Of a stretch of DNA of 53,325 nt, positions 44,562 to 53,325 are shown one piece after another. Position numbers and translations under genes: made by a program. The DNA lies in NCBI GenBank assembly GCA_002812745.2, contig NCSJ02000297.1, positions 1-53,325 on the forward strand, in the 5' to 3' direction. The DNA comes from Scytalidium lignicola. Lineage: Eukaryota; Ascomycota; Leotiomycetes. The notes beneath the pieces are model-generated. The model did not search any database. It saw only the letters and a program-made list of their open reading frames with translations, and was not told the DNA's origin. Every line of letters begins with the position of its first letter. The stretch's first letter is position 1.

Positions 44562-45616
44562 TGCTCGATCTTTGAGATTAAAAACTAGTGCAATCTAAGT
44601 TTTTTACAAAACCCGACAATCACAGAGGCGTTCGAAGTACTAAGATGCAGCTTAGGCCCCAATCTCGTGGGATAATAATTGCAAGCACGAGATACGAGAA
44701 TTTGTGATAAGCACCACGAATAGCCCGAGAGCAGAAATCGAATTAGTATAAAAGGTATGTATAAATAGTAGGGGAAGCTTTTCCGTCTGATTCCTGCTGA
44801 TGTATTTGCCGTCTGACTCTTGCTGATGTGTTCTAATTATCAAGAAGCTGATGAGAAGTATTTAACTAACTTGAGGGTTTTAATTTCAACTTTAAAGAAA
44901 CCCTTTAATGAAAACTGGCCATCGAGTTATCTCATAAATCAAGGGTCTGTCAAAAATACAATTACAGACTGTATGATGGTTGCAGAGCACGGGTGAGATA
45001 ACCTCTGAGATTACAGGTGACTTGGCCCACAATAGTAAGCTGACCTCGCCCAGAATCGCTCCACCGATGTCAGCTTTTAGGTATTTCAGATCACCTGTAG
45101 CCTCTGAGTCAGGTCACCTACATCCAGTAAATCAGCCCATAACACAAGCAGATTAGCAACACTATGCAACCGCGTGCGTGAATCAAGCAAAGTGTCTAGC
45201 TTGCGATTAGAATATGAATGCTGATTTGGTTCAAAAATGCTCTATTCCAATTATTTGAAACTTAATATTAATGATTCAAGACTTATAAGTCAAATGCTGT
45301 CTGGTTTATGAGAAAACCATCGAGTGGTACTCAGTGAAAGCTCATAGAACCGCCTACAACAACTACAAAGTAGTACTAAGAAACATACGAGATACATCTT
45401 CAAGAACTATAATAACAACGCCCTTTGAACTCGTTCGGTAACCGTGATAATATTTTATGTCAGTTTAAAACATTATGTCATAGATATTGAAGTAAACCAT
45501 CATATTGTCTTTTTACCTGAAAGAGTCAAGTTCTCAAAAACTAGTACTAATAACAAGTCCTAGTTCGTAAGTACACTAGTAACTTCCGCCCATAATCTCA
45601 CATCATCAAAAGTCCC
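44562..45616. other. Intergenic containing a hairpin element
   Basis: No gene is recognised. The left part is the promoter of the Cys-rich gene. The middle contains the nested inverted repeat listed separately. Confidence 0.45.
45012..45099. repeat. Nested inverted repeat, about 88 bp
   Basis: The outer arms TACAGGTGA (45012-45020) and TCACCTGTA (45091-45099) are exact inverse complements, as are the inner arms AAGCTGAC (45037-45044) and GTCAGCTT (45069-45076). CCTCTGAG occurs just outside both ends as a direct repeat (45002 and 45101). It looks like a small foldback element. Confidence 0.55.
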
Positions 45617-46754
45617 TTATTTCAAAAAGCTCCCATTCGTCCTTTGAAGGATCTCATCATAGTATGGTTGGAATGCCAACCACCCTTTTGCCGGAGTTCC
45701 GACTTGTTCATAAGAATACGCAGCTTCTTCGTCGTTGATGAGAATTTTCTTGTTGCCTGATCCAGCAGACGCAGCATCAACTAGTAGCTGTGCCATGCAG
45801 GTCTTGTCAAGGCTCAGAAACCAAAATGCTGCTTCATCAATAGAGTTTCCGACCTAAATAGAGGAGGTGGAAGTGGTAAGTTAGAAGGATAAAAGTGGAA
45901 CATGGAATCTACATCTTCCAAGAGAGATGATGAGTTTAAAATGAAAGGCTTACAGTTAGGAGGCCATGATTCTGCAAGATGACAGCTTTACCATTTCCCA
46001 GAGCTTTGGCAATCTTCTTGCCCTCTTCGCTGTCCAGCACGATACCCCCAAAGTTATCATAGACAGCATGGCTTTTATAAAACCGGAGAGAATCTTGGGT
46101 CATCATATCGAGAGGCTTTCCAAAGACGGAGAAGGCCTTGCCAGCGGTACTATGAGCGTGGCACGCGGCATGCACATCTGGCCTAGCTTTATGGATCTGA
46201 TGATTATCTTTAGAAATTCTATACGAATAGATATTTTATCCCACTACAGGACATACATACCTCGGAATGGATTGCGAAGGCAGCGGCATTGATAGGCTCT
46301 TCACCGATAACGACTTGACCATGCTCGTTAACAAGAATAAGATCTGACACAGATATAGTTGCAAAGTGCTGTGAGAGTGGATTAAGCCCTATGGACGCGT
46401 TAATAATTTAAGAGTTAGATGCCGATCTGAGGGTTATATAAAACAAAAGTTTATCAACAAATGAAAACCACTCCTCAAAGGGAAAATAATGGGCCATGAC
46501 ATACAAAAATGATCCGTCAAAATAGGATCCCTCACAGAAATATGACCAGCAACGCCCTCATCGAATCCGCGATCGGCGAAGATTCTGAACGCGGCCGCCA
46601 AATGCTGTTTCCTGTAGAGACGCTCTTCTTCCAGGCTCGCAAACTTTGGGTACTCTCTAATCCTAAGCTTCTTGCCCGACACGGTCATCCCTAGAGCGCC
46701 AACGCTTCTATTTCCGGCAGAGCCGTTATCGAGGACGGTGGCAGTTGGGGCCAT
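45617..46754 (-). CDS. Class II aldolase/adducin-family protein
   Basis: Exons in coding order 46754-46505, 46388-46261, 46196-45954 and 45853-45617 give 285 residues. Residues 56-75 or so (AAFRIFADRGFDEGVAGHIS) open the class II aldolase fold. The zinc ligands H139 and H141 are in HAACHAHS and the third His, H203, is in LQNHGLLTVG. FGGIVLDSEEG and SLDKTCMAQLL match fungal members. Class II aldolases split phosphorylated sugar or acid aldols such as L-fuculose-1-phosphate, but fungal cytosolic homologues are largely uncharacterised. All zinc ligands are present, so catalysis is plausible. It lies near a CoA-transferase and an acyl-CoA dehydrogenase and could share a carbon-catabolic pathway; the distance makes this tentative. 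Confidence 0.88.
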
Positions 46755-47286
46755 TGTTGGTAGATGACTTCAACTAACTTAAATGCAACTTTTATGCTTG
46801 ATCAAGGAGAAATAGGCTGGTGATTCTAGGTAGAGATGCTGTAATCACACTGCAGCCCTTTGCGACTCGGTTGTTGTTTAATTATTTATGGGACAAGACA
46901 ACTTGAAGTTGAAGGTAGAGAGCTCTTGTCACAACCTCAACTATAATGCCTCCACTTTCAAGAACCACACAGCGTGTCGATAGGGAACCCATCCCCGCAT
47001 TTTCGTAATTAACCCCGCTCCGACCGTGATTTTCTTGAAATTTTCGACATGCAAAGCTGGCATTAGGTAATCACGACTGATTCTCTCAAGCACAACCAAA
47101 TAGGGGAGTACGGAGGAGATACCGAAGAATCTCAAATTTAGGGGTTTTAAGCTAGCTAGGGTCTGATCTCATAACTTCGGCAAATAATTAACCTTGTATG
47201 TGGTATAGCTGTCAGCCACCGATACTACCGCATTGATATCTTTTTGCTATTTCTCCTGAACGGGAATATCACACTCAACTACCAGT
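46755..47286. other. Intergenic
   Basis: Promoter of the aldolase gene (leftward) and upstream DNA of the HTH pseudogene. A short open frame at 46941-47135 (-) has no recognisable feature. Confidence 0.45.
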
Positions 47287-47769
47287 ATGGCTCCTCAGCA
47301 GAGCCCAGTTAATAGCCAAGGGCCACAACGCCTCAAAAAACATGGCCCTAAAATCAAATCACTAGAAACGCGTACCTATACAGCCAGAACCAAGCCAGTC
47401 ACTTCCACGCGTTGGTCTTACACTAGGGAACGCAAAATTGAGATTCTGAAATTCCTTCTTCACCATAAGGTTCCCGTTACACCTTCTGCGGTATATCAGA
47501 AGCCTAGGATGCGAATGGGCATGCCATCAGAGCTTGAACCGGTTGATGTACCCGATTCGGCTGTCAAGTATCGAGCGGTGACCTTTAATGAGACTGCTGA
47601 ATTCTGGAAGATCCCAAATAATACAATCAAAAGGTGGTGGGCGTTCAGAGAAAAGAAACTAGCTGGTAAGACCTCCATTTACTCACTTTACTAGCCTGAG
47701 CTTGAAAAGAAGCTATCTGAGCAAATTCTGACTCGTCAAAAGACCAGTCAGGTGGTCACAGGAAGATGA
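47287..47769 (+). pseudogene. HTH-type gene remnant with premature stop
   Basis: An ATG at 47287 opens 135 codons ending TAG at 47692-47694. The same frame continues in coding-like fashion (PELEKKLSEQILTRQKTSQ) to TGA 47767-47769. Features are a Lys/Arg-rich N-terminus, WSYTRERKIEILKFLLHH, AVYQKPRMRMGMPSELEPV, and FWKIPNNTIKRWWAFREKK, which reads as a helix-turn-helix. I recall near-identical repeated proteins in Leotiomycete genomes, so this probably derives from a multicopy, perhaps transposon-linked family. The protein is truncated here. A functional short DNA-binding protein of 135 residues is the alternative. Confidence 0.55.
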
Positions 47770-47930
47770 ATACGTCAAACAAATAGTAGTATCTTTAAAA
47801 GGATAAAGCCTGAATGTACAGTACAACATCGTTTACATTCTTTCAAGGATGATGAGCATATGAGGATCGAGTGTCAGAGTTAGGGTGCGGATTCCTTTGA
47901 TTTATGCATGGTGGGACCTGTTAGGAGTAC

Positions 47931-47946
47931 CTAGCTAGCTAGCTAG
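47931..47946. repeat. (CTAG)4 simple repeat
   Basis: Four tandem CTAG units. The surrounding interval 47770-48070 has no gene. Confidence 0.7.
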
Positions 47947-48070
47947 CAAGGATACTGCAAATATAGGCTATCGATTTTGGCCATCGCATCAATGCTTCAA
48001 TGCTTCATGTATCAACAGTAGATTTCAACATCATTCATATTTAAAGTTAATAAATCCTATACATAATTTT

Positions 48071-49737
48071 TTACAAAACGCCTTCTTTTCGTAAATCAGA
48101 AATCGCTTCTTTTGAAAATCCATTCTCCTGGAGGACTTCGTCCGTATGCTGTCCTAGCGATGGAGGTCCTTCTCGTACGGAGGGTTTGGTTTCACTAAAC
48201 TTCACTGGAACACCTATAATAGATATCTTTATAAGAACAACCTTTCCCGAGAGAGGGGAAACTGACTAACCTAGAACTCTTACTTGACCCGATGCAGCTG
48301 AATGTTGATCTACTGTGAGAATCATGTCCCGGGCAGCGGTTTGTGGGTGGGAGAATGCCTTTTCAAGCGTGTTAATGGGTCCATAAGGCATGCCACTTCC
48401 TTCAAAGACAGCTAGCCATTCTTCAGTCGTCCTCTCAGAGAACAGGTGGTCAAGTATAACCTTCAAATCTTTTCGATTACTGACGCGAGCCCCATTGCTG
48501 GTAAATCTTGGATCCTTTGCAAGATTATCATTACCCAACAATCTGCAAATATTCTGGAACTGCCGGTTATTGACGGCTCCAGCGACGAGGTAAGAGTCTT
48601 TCGTCTCAAACGCTTCATATGGAACTATACTGGGATGCCCAGTGCCCCAACGCTTGGCCTCGCGGCCCAAGTTCAACCAAGACATACCTACGTTACAGAG
48701 CAATGACAGCGTTGTTTCAAACAAGGACCCATCAACCTTTTGTCCAAGTCCGCTTTTTTCTCGTGCCTGTAGTGCAGCGAGGACCGCTCCATGGACATAT
48801 AAACCAGTGCAGAGGTCCATTATACCTACGCCAGGCTTTGTGGGTGGTCCATCTGACTCACCGGTAATGTGCAAAAGACCACCTTCCGCAGCTGCAATAA
48901 CATCATATCCTGCTCGTTTGGCATATGGACCTCCAGCACCGTAGCCTATTTACATGTGATTAGGATTTACAATATCACATTATCACATTTGGCGACGTAG
49001 GAGAGCGCACCGGATATACTAGCATGGATGATGCGCGGATTTATCTGCCGCAGCGTCTCATAACCTACTCCAAGCTCTTCTAACTTTCCAGGGATGAAGT
49101 TGTCGACTCTGATTAACTTCATCAGTCTCGCACTCGTATTTAACAGGACGAGGAAAGGAAGTGGCATTTACACGATATCAGCTTTCTTGACAAGCTGAAG
49201 AAGAATCTCTTTCCCTTTCTCATGTTTCAGATTGAGAGATATCGATCGCTTGTTCCGGTTTATGGTGCTAAAGTAGAGAGACATATCTGTCTCCTCCGGC
49301 TTCCAGATCTTTTCTTCTCCTTCTTCGCGCCATAGCCTTGTATCGTCCTAGCAGGTGTGCGTCAGTATCCAAAATTTTCCTTATACCTGTGAATCGGTGA
49401 TCTAGCTTACTCCTATCGGATGTTCAACCTTTAGCACATCAGCTCCATAGTCTGCCAGAATCTGGGTACAAAATGGGCCCTTTCAACGTTAATTAAATTG
49501 GGCTTGATAAAGGAGTAGACGCCATCATACTGCAAGTACGCGTGACAAATCGAGAATTTTGATGCCATCTAGAGGACCGCCTGCGACCTGAGATGCGCTA
49601 TAATATCGGGATCGAGGCGTCAACTTCATGCCTAATAGGGGCTTATACTTTAGCAGTATAGGAGTCCCTAGTCTGAAGCTGGCTGCAAAATCGGCCTGTA
49701 GAGCACCAATTGTAGCTCTGCGCATCATGGCGCCCAT
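48071..49737 (-). CDS. Class III CoA-transferase (CaiB/BaiF; SUGCT/formyl-CoA-transferase-like)
   Basis: Exons in coding order 49737-49531, 49479-49411, 49347-49172, 49108-49011, 48945-48271 and 48213-48071 give 455 residues. The first 50 residues are Arg/Ser/Tyr-rich without acidic runs (MGAMMRRATIG to PRSRYYSASQ), a likely mitochondrial presequence. GGPLDGIKILDLSRVLAGPF is the family start. The CoA-binding region LILNRNKR-like STINRNKRSISLNLKHEKG follows. The catalytic Asp is probably D227 in GVGIMDLCTGLY. WLAVFEGSGMPYGPINTLEK is the C-terminal family signature. These enzymes move CoA between dicarboxylic acids, as in the mitochondrial succinate-hydroxymethylglutarate CoA-transferase. It is divergent from an acyl-CoA dehydrogenase, so the pair could activate and then oxidise the same acid. 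Confidence 0.9.
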
Positions 49738-50100
49738 GATGTAAGATCACGCCTGGGTTATTCAGGTCCGTAGGCAAATAACAATAGATTTCTAACGCAA
49801 TGATAGGATCGTAACTTGAATGCTTCACAGTGAAACCGTGTATATTCGGCATCACATGTAAGGTACCTTTAGTATATGCTTTTTTCGAGGTCTGGGGTTG
49901 TGCGGGGATGCTGCCCCGCGTCAGCTAGAAGTACCGACAACCGGATAACCAGCCCGAAGGATGTCCCAGTAAATATATCCAGGTACTAACTGCTTGTCAT
50001 TGATGTGTTCATGTTGAAGAACGCAACAGATGTTGCAATTAGCAACCTAGTGTATCCTCTAGAACTAACATGTATGAAGGTTAAAGATACCGCAGCAAAA
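49738..50100. other. Divergent promoter, CoA-transferase / acyl-CoA dehydrogenase
   Basis: This 363-bp gap between divergent genes contains the CreA-consensus group listed separately. No further ORF is supported. Confidence 0.45.
49892..49919. promoter_or_regulatory. Triple CreA-consensus site with inverted pair
   Basis: CTGGGG (49892), GCGGGG (49902-49907) and CCCCGC (49914-49919) all match SYGGRG on one strand or the other. The last two form a perfect inverted pair around ATGCTG. Closely paired sites are what functional CreA repression usually needs. The assignment is by consensus only. Confidence 0.5.
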
Positions 50101-51485
50101 ATGTCACTGTTGAACAGAAGATTGGTACGAGACCTTCCCCGAATTAGTTAGAGGAGGTGGCCACTGATGCACCCCCTGCGCAGGTCTTCAATGGATCCAA
50201 GCATCTACGTAGACTTGATGGCATGCATTCTCACATAAGAACGCAGAAATATTCGCCCTTACGCAACCCCATAGGAAGAAGAACCCTGTACGCCAGAGCT
50301 ACCGAATACCTTCAGAACCAGGACCCAGACCTTACAGACTCCCAGCGAACCATCCGTGAGGCAATCGCCAAGGTCTGTTCCAACTTCCCTGACGAGTACT
50401 GGGCGAAACTGGACGAAACAAAGAAGTTCCCAACAGACCTGCACGCTGCGCTGGCCAGAGATGGCTGGCTCGGAATATGTATGCCACAGGAATACGGCGG
50501 TTCGGGACTTGGGATCGCAGAAGCAGCCGTGATGATGCAGACCATCTCTGAATCCGGCGGTGGAATGACCGCCGCATCTTCGGTCCATATGAATATCTTC
50601 GGCCTCGAACCAGTCGTGAAGTTTGGTACGGAGGAGCAGAAACAACGCTGGCTGGTTCCTCTGATCGCGGGGAAAGAAAGAGCTTGCTTTGGAGTCACGG
50701 AGCCCAATACGGGTCTCGACACACTGAAACTGCAGTCACGAGCCAAACGAGATGGAGATGGCCATTACATTCTCACCGGCTCTAAGATCTGGATCTCGAC
50801 TGCTCAGCACGCACATAAAATCTTGATCCTAGTGCGCACCACACCGCTGGATCAGGTGAGCAAGCCGTCGCAAGGTCTGTCACTCTTCTACACGGACTTG
50901 GGCCCCGATGTCCAGATCACGGAGATCCCGAAGATGGGTCGTGCTGCCGTCGATACAAACTCGCTTTTCTTCGACAACTGGCGGGTGCCCGCGCGAGACC
51001 TCGTAGGCAGCGAGAACGATGGATTCAAGCTGATTATGCACGGGATGAACGCAGAGCGCATCCTCATCGCGGCTGAGGCTCTTGGTCTTGGATACGCGGC
51101 TCTCCGACGAGCAGCGACATATGCCGGACAACGAACTGTATTTGGACGGCCGATCGGCAAGAATCAGGGGATCCAGCACCCTCTGGCAGATAGCTGGATG
51201 AAATTGGAGGCTGCGAGGTTGATGGTCTACCACGCTGCGAAGATGTACGATCAAGGGTATGCGGCTGGGGAATACGCCAATGCTGCTAAGTATCTGGCTG
51301 CTGAGGCGGCTTTTGAGGCGTGCGAGAGAGCGGTATTGACACATGGTGGAATGGGATACGCAAGAGAATACCATGTGGAGAGGTATATGAGAGAAGTGTT
51401 TATCCCGCGCATTGCACCTGTTAGCAGGGAGATGATCTGTAACTATATCGGAGAGAGGGTCTTAGGGCTTCCGAAATCTTATTAG
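50101..51485 (+). CDS. Acyl-CoA dehydrogenase
   Basis: The main exon is open to 51485. I prefer a short first exon 50101-50124 spliced to 50184, which gives an Arg-rich, mitochondrial-type N-terminus; the safer alternative is the in-frame ATG at 50223 (420 residues). The N-terminal helical domain (GWLGICMPQEYGGSGLGIAE), the FAD/substrate beta-domain (CFGVTEPNTGLDT, GSKIWIST) and the C-terminal helical domain (ERILIAAEALGLGYAALRRA, GRPIGKNQGIQHPLADS, HGGMGYAREYHVERYMRE) are all present. At the usual YEGT position it has RIAPVSREM, so the base Glu of the MCAD type is missing; some subfamilies use a Glu elsewhere. Codons are more GC-rich than the neighbours. It probably oxidises the acyl-CoA made by the divergent CoA-transferase. 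Confidence 0.88.
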
Positions 51486-52295
51486 ATTCCTTGCGCACCG
51501 GTCTTTTTTCTCCTTTGAAGCTAACTCATGAACGGAGAAAAAAAAATTCTGGCCACCTTCTAAGTATGCTGTTCTAGCACACTCGTAATCCGTTAATCAT
51601 ATGGAAGCTCTTTGGTTGGGTAATACACACATTCATGCCGTTCATTAGAATATATTCTACTATGTTAATCATTAGGTATGAAAAGCAGTTAAAGAGGAGA
51701 GAATATAAATACAGTGATAAGTATGAAACTGTGTAAGTAGACCGTGTAAAAGGAACAATAAAATCGCTTCACGACATTAGTGACTAAACTAACAAACCAT
51801 AGATGCCAAGTAAAGCAGAGAGCCTCATACCATAGGTCCATAAGTTGCAGTAGTCACAGCACTACTGAATGCGTGTGAATTAGGAATGCTAATCTAATGT
51901 AGTTAAACCTGCAAATGTTAAACGATCTACTTAAACAGTTTAACAATACAGAACAAATCCCTAAAGTCCAGGAACAAAAGACACGCGCCAAGTTTAACAA
52001 GCCATAAAAAAACTCATATATTTTGGTATATATATACTCTTGACATCGCTAAAAAGCTGGCACTACGTTTAAGTTACACACAACCAAATCCATCCATCCA
52101 AATAAGCATTCCGTGTCATCCAAAGTCATGAACAGACAGTCTAGTTCGACCCAGAAAACCTCACACCCAAAATATACCACAACAAAGAAAAAAAAANGGA
52201 TATCGCATAAGAAACCATAGAGTTATTACACACTAACACATCAACAGCTTTTTATTAAAACCNAAAAAAGAAAATTCATTTCCTTATGNTTTTTT
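51486..52295. other. Convergent intergenic region
   Basis: AT-rich with homopolymer runs. Ambiguous bases at 52197, 52263 and 52289 all abut poly-A or poly-T. No gene is seen. Confidence 0.45.
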
Positions 52296-53325
52296 TTACA
52301 TCGCTGTAGAACCTGGACCTGAAACCCACACCATACTTGGTGCAGAGAGAGCGGACTTGGCCAAGTCGTCCATGGTTGTGGCAGTCGTGGTGTTGGTCGC
52401 GGTGACCCAGGCGTAGCCATAAAGGTCAGCTGGGATTGTGGTCTGCCCGTTGGCGAAATGTGTGTACTCGATCTTGCCGTAGCCACTCCACCAAGCGAAG
52501 TAGACGTTATCGGCTTTGATGCTTGAAGGTAGTGTAACTGAAATCCCGATAGCTCTGTTCGCAGCGTTCTTGGTTACCTTGGTAATCGCGAGTTCTGGCA
52601 GGACGGTATAAGGCATATCGTCCTTGCAAGAGGCGGGGACGACGTAGTTGTTCCACAAGTAGGAGTAAGCGAGGTTGGGCGACATGGTGGACTCACGGGC
52701 TGCGGGAGCTGGGGCGTTGTTTTGCATCATGTTCATAAGACCTCCCGTGCGGGCTTTGGTGCCAAGAGAGGAGCTCAGGAGCGGGACTAGCCATGGGTCG
52801 GTAGATGCGAGGGTGGTTTGGATATCAATGATGGTGCCAATTGTAAGTTTGAGGAGAATAACGAGGACTTCCACCCAGTCATCAACCTTCTGGATTGGGT
52901 AACTGTACTTGCATTGCGGGGGTACTGGTTTTTGGTAGTGTTGGAGAGAGTCAGTCGCAGTGTATCTGTGTACGTATGCTTGAGCGGACGCAGTGTTGAT
53001 GCTATCGGTGATGGTTTGAGGGTATACATTGGACCAGGCACCGCTTGTAAGATTCTTGCTGCCGTAGAAGAGCAAATCCAAGAGGATATTGTCTACAAAG
53101 ACCAGGAATGTCAATGCCTCCTCTGCCTCCTCGGTAAGCGAAGCTCCCCAGTGGTAGTTAGCTGGAGGAGCTCCACCGCCAGAGACTCCTATAGATGAGT
53201 TATATGGCGCTGATGGGGGAGGAACGCTAGTCCAACCTCCAGTCCCAGATCCTGAAGATGGTGGTGGTGGGGGTGGGGGCGCTGAGGATGATGATGCAGC
53301 TGGAGGTGGCACATATGCTGCTGAA
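52296..53325 (-). CDS. Rds1-like (ferritin-like fold) protein, partial at window edge
   Basis: The stop is at 52296-52298 and the frame stays open to the end of the window, so the N-terminus lies beyond it. At least 342 residues are visible. A Pro/Ser-rich tract (a PPPPPPP run within SSSAPPPPPPPSSGSG) is followed by NYHWGASLTEEAEEALTFLV, VDNILLDLLFYGSKNLTSG and WVEVLVILLKLTIGTI. These are helical segments like those of fungal Rds1/stress-response proteins with a ferritin-like domain. TWVSGPGS-like SMVWVSGPGST closes the protein. Conserved Glu/His iron ligands cannot be confirmed in the visible part. Rds1-type proteins are secreted or surface-linked and stress- or sporulation-induced in other fungi. 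The signal peptide, if present, is outside the window. Confidence 0.75.
   Translation of the reverse strand, partial: SAAYVPPPAASSSSAPPPPPPPSSGSGTGGWTSVPPPSAPYNSSIGVSGGGAPPANYHWGASLTEEAEEALTFLVFVDNILLDLLFYGSKNLTSGAWSNVYPQTITDSINTASAQAYVHRYTATDSLQHYQKPVPPQCKYSYPIQKVDDWVEVLVILLKLTIGTIIDIQTTLASTDPWLVPLLSSSLGTKARTGGLMNMMQNNAPAPAARESTMSPNLAYSYLWNNYVVPASCKDDMPYTVLPELAITKVTKNAANRAIGISVTLPSSIKADNVYFAWWSGYGKIEYTHFANGQTTIPADLYGYAWVTATNTTTATTMDDLAKSALSAPSMVWVSGPGSTAM

Noticed and set aside
47931..47946. (CTAG)4 as a regulatory palindrome
   Set aside because: Four units of a tetranucleotide far from any start codon are better explained as a simple repeat.
52675..53198. Plus-strand frames opposite the Rds1-like gene
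   Set aside because: They are antisense shadows of a long conserved minus-strand frame.
1..53325. tRNA or rRNA genes
   Set aside because: By eye I found no TPsiC-arm plus anticodon-arm pattern on either strand; tRNAscan would be decisive.

Overview
This is a stretch of nuclear chromosome from a filamentous ascomycete. Most genes are split by short GT-AG introns (about 42-116 nt), intergenic DNA is AT-rich, and the proteins are typical fungal ones: a GH7 cellobiohydrolase, PL4 rhamnogalacturonan lyases, a MUP1-type permease and an Rds1-like protein. A plant-litter or plant-associated Leotiomycete-like fungus would fit, but that is inference. I rebuilt exon structures by hand. In every complete spliced model the exon lengths sum to a multiple of three, except one gene carrying a single ambiguous base (N at 10400).

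Layout. 0.8-2.3 kb: a PRISE/progesterone-5-beta-reductase-like SDR (+). 2.9-9.3 kb: MUP1-like permease (-), TauD/TfdA-type 2-oxoglutarate dioxygenase (-) and a divergent flavin monooxygenase (+), a possible sulfur-compound scavenging group. 10.1-12.9 kb: SAM methyltransferase (-) and crotonase (-). 13.6-16.8 kb: a graveyard of decayed genes (NLR fragment, beta-lactamase-fold hydrolase, unknown ORF) with nonsense codons and frameshifts that resemble RIP damage. 17.9-21.7 kb: GFA-family enzyme and an isopenicillin-N-synthase-like dioxygenase.

21.9-30.3 kb is the most coherent unit: two secreted PL4 rhamnogalacturonan lyases, a Dal5-type MFS transporter and a cytosolic GH105 unsaturated-rhamnogalacturonyl hydrolase. 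Together they could cut pectin RG-I outside the cell, import the unsaturated products and finish hydrolysis inside. The transporter and GH105 share a divergent promoter with five CreA-consensus sites and a 10-bp inverted pair. 32.7-34.4 kb holds a complete GH7-CBM1 cellobiohydrolase behind a motif-rich promoter.

35-44.6 kb carries a small BRCT protein, a prolyl-4-hydroxylase-like dioxygenase, an MCT-type MFS transporter and a Cys-rich protein of unknown function. 45.6-51.5 kb holds a class II aldolase/adducin protein, a decayed HTH gene, and a divergent pair of class III CoA-transferase and acyl-CoA dehydrogenase that share a triple CreA-consensus promoter; this suggests carbon-repressed organic-acid catabolism. 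The window ends inside an Rds1/ferritin-like gene. I saw no tRNA, rRNA, CRISPR array or intact transposon.
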